From Fibrobacteria bacterium (lineage in GTDB: Bacteria > Fibrobacterota > Fibrobacteria > UBA11236): a DNA stretch of 43,874 nucleotides. Positions 33,970 to 43,874 of this stretch are shown one piece after another. The notes under the pieces are model-generated. The model searched no databases. It saw nothing but the letters and a program-made list of their open reading frames with translations, and was not told the origin of the DNA. Position 1 is the first letter of the stretch, and each line of letters starts with the position of its first letter. The position numbers were made by a program, and so were the translations under genes. The DNA is taken from the NCBI GenBank assembly GCA_017881725.1, contig JADGQO010000218.1, positions 1 through 43,874 of the forward strand, in the 5' to 3' direction.

Positions 33970-34992
33970 TCAAACGGATTTCAGCCACCCATGCTTATCT
34001 TCCGCATCGCCGTATTGAATGGCCTGAAGCGCCTGGAACAGCTTGGTCAACATATCGCCCGCCTTGTCCTGGCGGCCGTAGGTAAACGTCTTGTCTCCCC
34101 AGTGAATGGCGTGTACCGGCGTGATCACCGCCGCCGTTCCACAAGCGCCGACCTCCACGAATTGATCCAGGTTTTCCAAGGCGATTGGCCCGCGCACAAT
34201 GGTAAGTCCCATTTCCTTCGCCAGCACTTGCAACGCATCGTTCGTGATGCTTTGCAGGATGGATCCGGACTCCGGCGTCTTGTATTCGCCCTTGGCCGTA
34301 ATGCCGATGAAGTTGGACGTACCGAATTCATCGACGTATTTGTTTTCCTTGGGATCGGTGAACAGGATGATCGGGTAGCCTTTTTTCTTGCCGACCAATC
34401 CGGGTTTCAGGCTCGCCGCATAGTTGCCCGCCGTCTTCGCGCGACCCGTGCCTTTGGGAGCGGCGCGGTCATACTCATCAATCACCAACGCTTCCACCGG
34501 ATGGAAGCCATCCTTATAATACGGCCCCACCGGCGTCACCAGTACTATGAAGGAGTAGGTGCTGGAGGCTTTGATGCCCACGGTAGGTTCGGTGCCGATC
34601 AAGAGCGGGCGGATATACAGGCTCGCCCCTGTGCCGTAGGGAGGCACGAAATCCCGATTAAGGTCCACCGCCATGCGGCAGGACTCGATGAACAATTCGT
34701 TGGAAGGCGCCTCCATGCAAATGCGATCCGCGGAAAGACGCAGGCGATCCGCATTTCGATCCGGCCGGAAGATTACGGTTTTTCCGGCCTTGGTGGTGAA
34801 GGCCTTCAAGCCCTCGAAGCAAGCCTGGCCGTAATGCAGACAGTTCGCCGCGATGTGCATGGGCATGAATGGATCGCGTTTTACCTCCGGACGTCCCCAT
34901 TTGCCGTCCACGAAATCGACCTGGATGTGGCCGTGGGTGGGAAGGTATTGGAATCCAAGGTTTTTCCAGTCAAGATGATGCGAGGGTTGCAT
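33970..34992 (-). CDS. ilvE: branched-chain amino-acid aminotransferase
   Basis: IlvE transfers the amino group between glutamate and the 2-oxo acids of valine, leucine and isoleucine, the final step of their synthesis, using PLP. The 340 residues have the fold-type IV pattern of the longer BCAT group: ANCLHYGQACFEGLKAF, FRPDRNADRLRLSADRICM, the lysine region RAKTAGNYAASL, DEFGTSNFIGI and the final VGACGTAAVITPV. AGGAG lies seven bases before the ATG. It is upstream of cimA on the same strand, matching a shared role in branched-chain synthesis, although cimA has its own promoter. Confidence 0.96.
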   Translation of the reverse strand: MQPSHHLDWKNLGFQYLPTHGHIQVDFVDGKWGRPEVKRDPFMPMHIAANCLHYGQACFEGLKAFTTKAGKTVIFRPDRNADRLRLSADRICMEAPSNELFIESCRMAVDLNRDFVPPYGTGASLYIRPLLIGTEPTVGIKASSTYSFIVLVTPVGPYYKDGFHPVEALVIDEYDRAAPKGTGRAKTAGNYAASLKPGLVGKKKGYPIILFTDPKENKYVDEFGTSNFIGITAKGEYKTPESGSILQSITNDALQVLAKEMGLTIVRGPIALENLDQFVEVGACGTAAVITPVHAIHWGDKTFTYGRQDKAGDMLTKLFQALQAIQYGDAEDKHGWLKSV

Positions 34993-35029
34993 GGTCAGGC
35001 TCCTAGTGAATCCCTAAGATAATAAGTAG

Positions 35030-35058
35030 ACCCTACCATGCCAGGGGCGCGGAGGCAA
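35030..35058 (-). promoter_or_regulatory. probable promoter of ilvE
   Basis: Minus strand: TTGCCT (35053-35058) and TAGGGT (35030-35035) with 17-base spacing, about 38 bases before the ilvE ATG. Confidence 0.5.
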
Positions 35059-35150
35059 GTGGTGGTGAGATGGGGCGCGTGTATTCATAAGCGCTATTTA
35101 CCGCCACTCACCGGCCCTGCGAGCTTATATTTGGAACCGGAGCACAAAGC

Positions 35151-35357
35151 ATGGACGATTCCCAACCTTCGACTCATCGTTCGGCCCCGGTTACGGCTTT
35201 GGGATATGGATTCGGATGGCTCTTACTCAGTTTGAGCCTGACTTTGGTCACGCGACCCATGCATTTGGGTCCGGGTTTCCGGAATCCCCTACCCTATATG
35301 GCCTTGGCAGCGGCCCTCGCTATGATCGGACGCGCCTTGCGGGCCTGGTTGGCATGA
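35151..35357 (+). CDS. small two-span membrane protein of the carbamoyltransferase cluster
   Basis: This 68-residue protein has two hydrophobic helices (about 15-33 GYGFGWLLLSLSLTL and 48-66 YMALAAALAMIGRALRAWL) joined by a polar loop. CCGGAG lies nine bases before the ATG. It is the first of four rightward genes leading to and following the carbamoyltransferase. I recognise no family by itself; membrane companions of similar size occur in NodU-type carbamoyltransferase clusters. Confidence 0.6.
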   Translation: MDDSQPSTHRSAPVTALGYGFGWLLLSLSLTLVTRPMHLGPGFRNPLPYMALAAALAMIGRALRAWLA

Positions 35358-35397
35358 TGATCCAACTTTTGGGGGACACTTTTCGATCAGGCCGATT

Positions 35398-35718
35398 GTG
35401 AAACCTGTGTACACAGCCTTCGTTAATGGACTACGAGCTTTCTTCCGGGATACCGGCGCCGTGAACAACTTTATTTTTTTGACCGTGGCCTATGTTTTTG
35501 GCGTGGGAGTTTCGGCTTTATTTTTCGGTCGCGGAAGACAAAGCCGCCCAGCGAGTGGGAGTCGCAGCGCCCAAACGGGATCCGCAGGGAAAGGCAACGC
35601 AATCAGCGGTGAGCCGGAATCCCGCCTACCCGACGGCCAATTTCCAAGCTTTCCCAGCTATTGGGAACCGGCGGAAACGGGGAACCGGGAGTCGGATGCG
35701 TATTACCGACCTTTTTGA
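35398..35718 (+). CDS. small membrane protein, possibly SxtJ-like, before the carbamoyltransferase
   Basis: This 106-residue protein starts with GTG. It has one clear membrane helix (FIFLTVAYVFGVGVSALFF, ~26-44), a basic segment and a Ser/Gly/Pro-rich cytoplasmic tail ending YWEPAETGNRESDAYYRPF. The tail pattern (YWxP .. YRxF) recalls the C-terminus of SxtJ-family membrane proteins found next to carbamoyltransferases; that resemblance is from memory and weak. It lies 82 bases before the carbamoyltransferase start. The 40 bases between it and the previous small gene contain no clear promoter. Confidence 0.5.
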   Translation: MKPVYTAFVNGLRAFFRDTGAVNNFIFLTVAYVFGVGVSALFFGRGRQSRPASGSRSAQTGSAGKGNAISGEPESRLPDGQFPSFPSYWEPAETGNRESDAYYRPF

Positions 35719-35799
35719 TTCCATGGACCGACCCACCCTAACCGGCGCATCCAGCCATTGCAGATCCGCGATGGCTTTCCGAGCGGCGCCGTAGCCACC

Positions 35800-37590
35800 A
35801 TGTATATCCTGGGCATCAGTTGCCATTATCACGACGCGGCCGCAACCTTGATCAAGGACGGCGAAGTGGTTGCCGCAGCCGAAGAAGAACGTTTCACCCG
35901 CCGTAAGCATGATTCGTCATTTCCGGAACACGCCATCCGCTATTGCCTGGAAAGCCAGGGCCTCTCGATTGCCGACATCGGGCATGTGGCCTTTTACGAA
36001 AAGCCCTTCCTGAAATTCGAACGCATCCTGCGGCAGCAAATCGAGAATTTCCCGCGCGGTTTCAAGACCTTCCACATGGCCATGCCGTCCTGGCTGTCGG
36101 AAAAGATCCGGATCCGCTCCGTGTTACGGAAACGTCTGGGTTACCGTGGCGACGTTCTGTTCATCGATCACCATTTATCCCACGCTGCCGGAGCCTTCCT
36201 GCCCAGCCCTTTCGAAAAAGCCGCCGTCGTCACCGTGGACGGGGTCGGCGAATGGACCACCACAGCCTATGGAATCGGCCAGGGCGGCAAGGTTGAATTG
36301 TGGAAGGACATCCGCTTTCCGCACAGCCTGGGCTTGTTGTATTCCACCATAACCGCCTACCTGGGCTTCCGGGTCAACAACGCCGAATACAAGGTGATGG
36401 GCCTGAGCGCATATGGCCGCAAAATCCGGTCCGCCAAAGGCGGGTCCGCCAGGGGCGGGGCCGGCAATCCATACTACCCGGCCCTAAAAAAAACCATCGA
36501 CATCCGGCCGGACGGCAGTTACCGGATGGACATGACCTACTTCGCCTATACTCATTCGGATCGCATGCCGTCTCAAAAATTATACGCCCTGTTGGGCGGA
36601 CCGGTGCGCAAGCCCGACCAAGACTTGCTGCCTCGCCATCACGATATCGCCGCAGCCGTGCAAATGATCACGGAAGACATCGTGTTTTCCATCTTACGTC
36701 ATGCCCGATCCGAAACCGGTTGCGACGATTTGGCTTTTTCCGGCGGCGTTGCCTTGAACAGCGTTTGCAACGGCCGCATCCTGGCGGAGACGGGATTCCG
36801 GCGGGTATGGATTCAGCCCAATGCCGGCGACGGCGGCAGCAGCATGGGCGCGGCCTTGTTCGCGCACAGCGCCGTGTTGGGCGGAAAACGCAGCAATCCT
36901 TTACAGCATGCCTATTGGGGACCCGAATACAATGACGATTTCATCGGTCGGTTCCTGCAAGATCGCGGCATTGTTCACAAAAAGTTTTTCTCGCGGGAGG
37001 AATTGCTGATCGAGACGGCGACCTTGATTGCCGGAAACCACGTGGTAGGCTGGCTGCAAGGCCGCATGGAATGGGGACCTCGCGCCTTGGGAGCCCGCAG
37101 CATCTTGGCCAATCCCTGTCATCCGGAAATGCAATCCATCCTGAACCTGAAGGTCAAGCACCGCGAAGCCTTTCGTCCCTTTGCTCCTTCGGTTTGCGCG
37201 GAAGACGCTGCGGAATTTTTCGAATGCGATACGCCCTTGCCGGACCCAGCCGACTACATGCTCATGGTCTACCCCGTCCGGGAAAAGTGGCGCGAGCGCC
37301 TGCCGGCAGTCACGCACGTGGACGGTACCGGACGCTTGCAATCCGTGCACCGAGACCGGAATCCTTTGTATTATGATTTGATCCGCGAGTTCGAGAAACT
37401 GTCCGGCGTGCCCATGCTGGTCAATACCTCATTCAACATCCGGGGAGAACCGATGGTATGTTCTCCCGAGGACGCTTACCGGTGCATGATGGGTACCGGC
37501 ATCGACGCTTTGGTAATGGGCAATTTCCTGGTGCGCCGCGACGACAATCCCAAGGACAAATGGGACAGCGAAGCGTCGGCGGAAGATTGA
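35800..37590 (+). CDS. NodU/CmcH-type carbamoyltransferase
   Basis: These enzymes transfer the carbamoyl group from carbamoyl phosphate (through an adenylated intermediate) to hydroxyls of sugars or other small molecules. From ATG 35800 the protein has 596 residues. The N-terminal Kae1/HSP70-like domain shows ILGISCHYHDAAATLIKDG, FIDHHLSHAAGAF (His residues near 124-128, metal site) and VDGVGEWTTTAYG. The C-terminal YrdC-like domain has GWLQGRMEWGPRALGARS, HREAFRPFAPSV and NTSFNIRGEPMVCSPEDAY. A Gly/Ala-rich insert (RSAKGGSARGGAGNP) at about 209-223 is unusual. A DUF5989 gene follows 20 bases later. The acceptor is unknown; envelope glycan or a secondary metabolite is possible. Confidence 0.92.
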   Translation: MYILGISCHYHDAAATLIKDGEVVAAAEEERFTRRKHDSSFPEHAIRYCLESQGLSIADIGHVAFYEKPFLKFERILRQQIENFPRGFKTFHMAMPSWLSEKIRIRSVLRKRLGYRGDVLFIDHHLSHAAGAFLPSPFEKAAVVTVDGVGEWTTTAYGIGQGGKVELWKDIRFPHSLGLLYSTITAYLGFRVNNAEYKVMGLSAYGRKIRSAKGGSARGGAGNPYYPALKKTIDIRPDGSYRMDMTYFAYTHSDRMPSQKLYALLGGPVRKPDQDLLPRHHDIAAAVQMITEDIVFSILRHARSETGCDDLAFSGGVALNSVCNGRILAETGFRRVWIQPNAGDGGSSMGAALFAHSAVLGGKRSNPLQHAYWGPEYNDDFIGRFLQDRGIVHKKFFSREELLIETATLIAGNHVVGWLQGRMEWGPRALGARSILANPCHPEMQSILNLKVKHREAFRPFAPSVCAEDAAEFFECDTPLPDPADYMLMVYPVREKWRERLPAVTHVDGTGRLQSVHRDRNPLYYDLIREFEKLSGVPMLVNTSFNIRGEPMVCSPEDAYRCMMGTGIDALVMGNFLVRRDDNPKDKWDSEASAED

Positions 37591-37610
37591 TTCAAGGAGA
37601 GATAAGAAGA

Positions 37611-37772
37611 ATGGCCAAAAACCGGGGACTTCTAACCGACATTTGGGACTTCCTGAAAGTCCGCAAAGCCTGGTGGCTGGTGCCAATCCTGATCCTTTTG
37701 ATCCTGATGGGAATCCTGATCGTGGCGGGTCAAACTGGAGTTTTGGCGCCCTTCATATACGCGTTGTTTTAA
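37611..37772 (+). CDS. DUF5989-type small membrane protein
   Basis: This 53-residue single-span protein has an N-terminal amphipathic part (DIWDFLKVRKAWWLVP) and one long hydrophobic helix (ILILLILMGILIVAGQT) ending LAPFIYALF. That matches the DUF5989 family, which regularly follows NodU-type carbamoyltransferases. AAGGAG lies 11 bases before the ATG. Its stop shares the bases TTAA with the stop of the convergent deacetylase gene. Function is unknown; anchoring or assisting the carbamoyltransferase is an inference. Confidence 0.85.
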   Translation: MAKNRGLLTDIWDFLKVRKAWWLVPILILLILMGILIVAGQTGVLAPFIYALF

Positions 37773-38761
37773 GCTGCTCCGCCCGTAGGTCCCCGTGAGG
37801 CCGGACCGGAAATCGGTCGTCGTCGTCGGCTGGCCCCCCCCTCATGGCCGGATAGCCCTGAGTCGCCCCTCAAGCCGAATCGGCCCACAGCACCTTGAGC
37901 GCCGAGTCGCGTCCGGAAAAAATCCTTCAATTTTCGCAACTCGTCCATTTCTTTTTCCTGGTTCCTGGCTTCGGAATTACCAGTCTTTGCGACCGATAGG
38001 TCCGAACTTTTTGGAGTCGATTTCCCCGCTTCCGATGCTTGGTCGCCATTTCCGCCCCAATCATTGACGTCGGGTGGAAGGGCCGGGTGCACCATCAATT
38101 CATGCATGCGTTCCGGATGATTGAGAACGCTTTCCAATCCGCGGATATTGGCCGCCAGCGTGAACTTCATGCTGGATCGGAAGCCAAAAAAAACGGGAGT
38201 GTCCGCTCCGCGATGCATCCATGCCAAGGCCTGCATGGCCGCGCCAAAGGGGAAACGATGGGTGACATTATGCAGGAAGGATTCGTAGGGGACGCGGACC
38301 CGTGGAATTGCGAATTCGATGCGCAGGGATTCCGCGATGTTCCACAAAGCCGGTAAAACATGCAGGTGCTGGTGGCTGTCCAAATGGGCGACGCGTCGGC
38401 CACCCCCAATCAATTCGCCCACGTGCCGGATTTGGGCCTTCCACTGACTACGCGCATGGTCCAAGGAAAACCGGCCGGTGAAATAGCTCAGGAGAAAGTT
38501 TCGAAAATGCGCGGGGCCGTCGGGATGGCCCGGGGAAACCCCGGGTTCGCCTGGGGAAACCAGGCTCAGGTGGACGCCGATATGGGCATCGGGAAAACGC
38601 AGGGCCAAGTCCCGGAGCATGGCGGCGTGGAAATCATCCGTGAAAGGAAACACCGAAAAGGAATTGATCAAGCCCTCTTCCAGGGCCAAGGCGATGGCGC
38701 GGGAAACCCGGGGATCAATGCCGAAATCGTCCGCGTTGATGATGAGGTTGGCCGGGATCAT
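37769..38761 (-). CDS. YdjC/ChbG/HpnK-type carbohydrate deacetylase with a long tail
   Basis: This family removes acetyl groups from N-acetyl sugars, with metal ligands from an Asp-Asp pair and histidines. From ATG 38761 the protein has 330 residues. It opens IPANLIINADDFGID (Asp11-Asp12), has HIGVHLSLV and HLDSHQHLHVLP for the His ligands, and LMVHPALP near residue 230. The domain then runs into a polar insertion (GDQASEAGKSTPKSSDLSV..) and a basic Gly/Arg tail that differs from relatives, which normally end soon after. The start is two bases after the methyltransferase stop, so they are coupled. Confidence 0.88.
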   Translation of the reverse strand: MIPANLIINADDFGIDPRVSRAIALALEEGLINSFSVFPFTDDFHAAMLRDLALRFPDAHIGVHLSLVSPGEPGVSPGHPDGPAHFRNFLLSYFTGRFSLDHARSQWKAQIRHVGELIGGGRRVAHLDSHQHLHVLPALWNIAESLRIEFAIPRVRVPYESFLHNVTHRFPFGAAMQALAWMHRGADTPVFFGFRSSMKFTLAANIRGLESVLNHPERMHELMVHPALPPDVNDWGGNGDQASEAGKSTPKSSDLSVAKTGNSEARNQEKEMDELRKLKDFFRTRLGAQGAVGRFGLRGDSGLSGHEGGASRRRRPISGPASRGPTGGAA

Positions 38762-38763
38762 GG

Positions 38764-39522
38764 CTAGCCGTCCCCTGCGGGCGCGAGCAGTGCCTCCACG
38801 CCCGTGCAAGCGAGTTCTTCCAGCCAGGGAATACCCGGGAAGCGAATGGGCGGCAATCCGAATTTAAGACGGAAATCCGGACGCGTTAGGTAACCGGAAA
38901 AGTACGTGACTCGAAGGTTACTGAGGGGAATCATCCTCCGGAACCGCGCCACCGTCAGGCGCGTACGCAATACGCTATCCAGGTCAGACTCCAATCCGCG
39001 GCTGGTCTTGTAGGCATTGCCTTTCAGCCGTACCAGGGAACGGAACCATGATTCCGGCAAGGCCTGGAGCCACGGCACTCCGGAGCAGAACCCCGACCCG
39101 TTATGCTGATGCCCGCCGAAAGGCGAATAAAAAGGCGCGAAGCTCGCGAAGATGCGTCCTCCCGGTCGCAACAGGGACGCGGCCTTGGCCAGGGCCCGCT
39201 CCGCGTCCGGCATATGTTCCAGCACATCGCGCAAGAGAATGAAATCGAAAGCCTCGTCCCGCATGTCGAAAAAATCGCGGGTTTCCAAACTCACGCGGCC
39301 GGAACACAGGGCTTGACCGGAAGCCACCATTTCCTCGTCGAGGTCCACCCCCCGCGCCGACCGCAGTGGAAAGGCTTCCGCCAATCCGGCCAGCACTCCG
39401 CCGTACCCGCATCCGACGTCCAACGCGTCTTTACCGGTCAAGTCCATGCCCCGCGCGCGCAACAACGGCAATAAACCGCTACGGCACAAGTCCCGTTCAT
39501 AGGCATGGAAATCCGTAATCAT
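38764..39522 (-). CDS. class I SAM-dependent methyltransferase
   Basis: This 252-residue soluble methyltransferase has motif I DALDVGCGYGGVLAGL (~32-47), acidic motif II GVDLDEEMV, and motif IV/post-motif FDFILLRDVLEHMPD. The C-terminal part (PFYSPFGGHQHNGSGFCSG) is typical of methyltransferases acting on sugars or lipids in envelope clusters. It lies four bases after another methyltransferase and two bases before the deacetylase, so the three are one operon with the flippase-like gene and leuB. Substrate unknown. Confidence 0.85.
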   Translation of the reverse strand: MITDFHAYERDLCRSGLLPLLRARGMDLTGKDALDVGCGYGGVLAGLAEAFPLRSARGVDLDEEMVASGQALCSGRVSLETRDFFDMRDEAFDFILLRDVLEHMPDAERALAKAASLLRPGGRIFASFAPFYSPFGGHQHNGSGFCSGVPWLQALPESWFRSLVRLKGNAYKTSRGLESDLDSVLRTRLTVARFRRMIPLSNLRVTYFSGYLTRPDFRLKFGLPPIRFPGIPWLEELACTGVEALLAPAGDG

Positions 39523-39526
39523 GCCA

Positions 39527-40234
39527 TCACCTATGGATGCACAGGTAATATGAGGGATTGAAAGTGCCGAGCGTTTCCAGTTCGGATTTTAATCCGGCGG
39601 CGGCCGCCAATTCTCGGTAGTCTACGACGGAACGCGCCCCGTTGAGTTCACCGGAGCTCACGGTTTTCTTCAGGACACGGACCATGACCCACTCTTCCGC
39701 CACGGCGCGCCAACCGGTAAATCCCTTCGCCTCGTCCATGGATTTGATCACCAGGCTCGCTTCCGACCCAGTCGCCAGGCGGGTAAACGCCCAGCGCAGG
39801 ATTTCGCATTGCAATTCCCAGGGCATCAGGTAGAGCACGTCCAAGAAGACGATGTTCCCAAAGGTGGCGGGAAAATCAGGTTGCACGCGCACGTCACCCA
39901 CCCGAAACTCCGGTAAAACCGAAATATTTTTTTCTGCAATCAGGCTTGCTTCCGATACCCGGCTTGCCTCCGCGACACGGCTCGCATTGGCCACCGCGAT
40001 TTTGTTCGCGTCAATATCCGTTCCGAAATAGCGCAGGCCAGGAAGCTTGGCCCGTAAATACCAGGCGAGATGCCCGTAACCGCAACCTACGTCCAGGATG
40101 CTGGCCGGTCCGCGCAGGTGTTTCAACAACGCATCGTAAGGACAAAGATCCAGGCGGCCGCGCATATGCCAACGCTGAAAGCCGGTCGCAGTGGGGTAAT
40201 AAGAAAGGATGCGCGCGGCTTCGGATTTTTCCAA
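39527..40234 (-). CDS. class I SAM-dependent methyltransferase
   Basis: This 235-residue methyltransferase probably starts at TTG, with AAGGGG six bases upstream; the frame is open further upstream without an ATG. SILDVGCGYGHLAWYL (~45-60) is motif I and FGTDIDANKI motif II. An unusual insertion after motif II has a repeated ASR(V/L)xEAS pattern (ASRVAEASRVSEASLIAEKN). The fold closes with NIVFLDVLYLMPWELQ. It lies 95 bases after the flippase-like gene in the same operon. Confidence 0.8.
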   Translation of the reverse strand: MEKSEAARILSYYPTATGFQRWHMRGRLDLCPYDALLKHLRGPASILDVGCGYGHLAWYLRAKLPGLRYFGTDIDANKIAVANASRVAEASRVSEASLIAEKNISVLPEFRVGDVRVQPDFPATFGNIVFLDVLYLMPWELQCEILRWAFTRLATGSEASLVIKSMDEAKGFTGWRAVAEEWVMVRVLKKTVSSGELNGARSVVDYRELAAAAGLKSELETLGTFNPSYYLCIHR

Positions 40235-40329
40235 TTCCAGCCCCTTCTGGGCGACAATGACCGGTGCTACACCGGCACGTTCACAACCCCCTCATTCTAT
40301 TACAGAGCGGCCGGGATTCGCCACTCCAA

Positions 40330-42650
<2,321 letters not shown>

Positions 42651-42714
42651 CTAATTTTCCGTCCGACCGCGCCGTAAGCGCGTCCCCGGCAAAATCAGCG
42701 AACCAGGAGCGAAC

Positions 42715-43560
42715 ATGCGTAAATCCATCATCCCCGGCGCCGCACTCAGGGCGGCCCTTCTCGCCACTCTTTCCATCTTCTCCATCTTTTCCACCTTTGC
42801 CACCCTCACCGCCCATGCCGGCCTGGTCATGGTGCAAAGCATGGGCAAGGCGGACGGCTCCGTCCCGCCCACCACCAATACCATTTACGTCGAGAAGGAA
42901 TGCGTGCGCATTGAAAACGGCGCCCATGCCGATCAATATTTCATCTATCGCGGCGACAAGCAAGTGTTCTGGATGATCAACACCAAAGACAAATCCTACA
43001 TGGAAATGACCCAGAAGGACATGGAGGACAACGCCTCCAAAATGAACGATACCATGAAAAAAATGCATGAGCAACTCGACAAAATGCCTCCCGAACAGCG
43101 GAAAAAAATGGAGGAGATGATGGGCAACATGATGTCCGGCGGCGCCAAGCCCGTGCCGACCCTTTACAAAAAAATCGGCAGCGGCGAAAAAATCGGCAAA
43201 TGGGTATGCGACAAATATGAAGGCGATCGCGACGGCATAAAACATTCCGACATGTGGACGCTCGACCCCAAAAAACTTTCCATCGGTGAAAACGACATGC
43301 AGGTATTAAAGGACATGGCCAAGTTCTTCGAGAAATCCGCAAAAGGCATGGAAGGCATGTTCGGCGATCCGGGCAAGAACGGATTGGAAGGCATTCCCGT
43401 CAAGACCGTCACCTACGACGGCGCCACCCCCAAGTTCCAAACGGAAATCCAGGACGTGCGCAAGGAAAGCGTGGCAGCGTCCCTGTTTGAATTGCCGGCC
43501 GGATTGGCCAAGAAGTCCATGGGCATGGGCGCCAAGGGCAAAGCGCCGGAAGCGAAGTAA
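42715..43560 (+). CDS. periplasmic Met/Lys-rich DUF4412-like protein
   Basis: This 281-residue exported protein has an N-terminal signal (ALLATLSIFSIFSTFATLTAHA) and CAGGAG before the ATG. The fold resembles DUF4412: an N-terminal beta part with TNTIYVEKECVRIENG and FIYRGDKQVFWMINTKDKSYMEM, and a C-terminal strand pair VKTVTYDGATPKFQTEIQDV with the usual FELPAG ending. The centre (about 95-142) is a highly charged, Met-rich helix (KKMHEQLDKMPPEQRKKMEE, then MMGNMMSGG) that may be a metal-binding or coiled linker. Role unknown. It is divergent from leuB. Confidence 0.75.
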   Translation: MRKSIIPGAALRAALLATLSIFSIFSTFATLTAHAGLVMVQSMGKADGSVPPTTNTIYVEKECVRIENGAHADQYFIYRGDKQVFWMINTKDKSYMEMTQKDMEDNASKMNDTMKKMHEQLDKMPPEQRKKMEEMMGNMMSGGAKPVPTLYKKIGSGEKIGKWVCDKYEGDRDGIKHSDMWTLDPKKLSIGENDMQVLKDMAKFFEKSAKGMEGMFGDPGKNGLEGIPVKTVTYDGATPKFQTEIQDVRKESVAASLFELPAGLAKKSMGMGAKGKAPEAK

Positions 43561-43735
43561 AAAAAGCGGGGATTCATATCACGCCCCTGCGGCCCTTTAC
43601 CGGCAGGCTCACTGCGCGGTCCGTCTTCGCGGCCTCAGGATGGGATACGCGCTATGGCTCGGCACCGCCTCGCCAACACATCGCGGCGGGCTTTTCCCAT
43701 CCTTCATTTTGCCTTGCGATTTTTTGTCGATCAGC

Positions 43736-43874
43736 CTATTTGACCAGGGCCTGCAATTCCTTGAACTCCGGCGTGCCGGCCACGCGCAGCCATTCGAATA
43801 CGACCATCTCCGTGGTCAGGATATTCACCCCCTGACGCTCCATCCTCCGCAACGCCGCGTCGCGATCGGAGGGC
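43736..43874 (-). CDS. C-terminal end of an isochorismatase-family hydrolase (partial)
   Basis: The last 46 codons of a leftward gene run off the window edge. The sequence RRMERQGVNILTTEMVVFEWL followed by GTPEFKELQALVK and TAG matches the conserved end of isochorismatase-fold hydrolases (YcaC/nicotinamidase-like), where TTEM/S..FE.L..A..P.F is characteristic. The substrate cannot be told. Only the C-terminus is visible. Confidence 0.7.
   Translation of the reverse strand, partial: PSDRDAALRRMERQGVNILTTEMVVFEWLRVAGTPEFKELQALVK

Noticed and set aside
43637..43703. Inverted repeat AGGATGGGA / TCCCATCCT after the DUF4412-like gene
   Set aside because: The loop is about 50 bases long and the tail is only weakly T-rich, so a terminator is not supported.

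Overview
The window is moderately GC-rich chromosomal DNA from a Gram-negative bacterium. It encodes many lipoproteins with lipoboxes, RND/TolC efflux systems and outer-membrane-like barrels, and it uses strong AGGAG-type ribosome binding sites. Several exported proteins (an Asn-Pro repeat protein, beta-rich lipoproteins) look like those of Fibrobacterota or related FCB-group genomes. That placement is only an impression from gene style; no phylogenetic marker is present.

Bases 1-22700 form a heavy-metal resistance island. On the left is an RcnA-type nickel/cobalt exporter that has lost its first membrane segment. It is followed by two related small Cys/His-rich exported proteins, a secreted protein with three GRPD..TRGIG repeats, a complete CzcCBA/CusCBA-type efflux triad, a periplasmic protein, a DUF3347 lipoprotein and two outer-membrane-type proteins. 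About 1 kb of decayed DNA follows, holding remnants of a multihaem cytochrome and of the neighbouring barrel gene. Next come a CopA-type P1B ATPase coupled to a 44-residue membrane peptide and, divergently, a second efflux operon. In that operon the CusA-type pump gene is broken by one stop codon and one frameshift, while the TolC partner is intact and the adaptor is a tandem fusion of two full CusB-like modules. No metal-responsive regulator was recognised, so control must come from elsewhere or from the AT-rich divergent intergenic regions.

Bases 22700-31900 hold tRNA-Pro(UGG), a large secreted protein with an (Asn-Pro)n linker, an acyl desaturase, hisD and three lipoproteins. One lipoprotein is probably shortened by a stop codon.

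Bases 32000-43874 combine branched-chain amino-acid synthesis (ilvE, cimA, leuB) with envelope genes. cimA is preceded by a promoter, a 21-codon leader peptide with four consecutive Ile codons and an intrinsic terminator, the layout of an isoleucine attenuator. Pointing the other way is a cluster of a NodU/CmcH-type carbamoyltransferase and small membrane proteins, one of the DUF5989 type. leuB heads a probable operon with a flippase-like membrane protein, two methyltransferases and a YdjC-type deacetylase. The window ends with a DUF4412-like protein and the C-terminus of an isochorismatase-family hydrolase.
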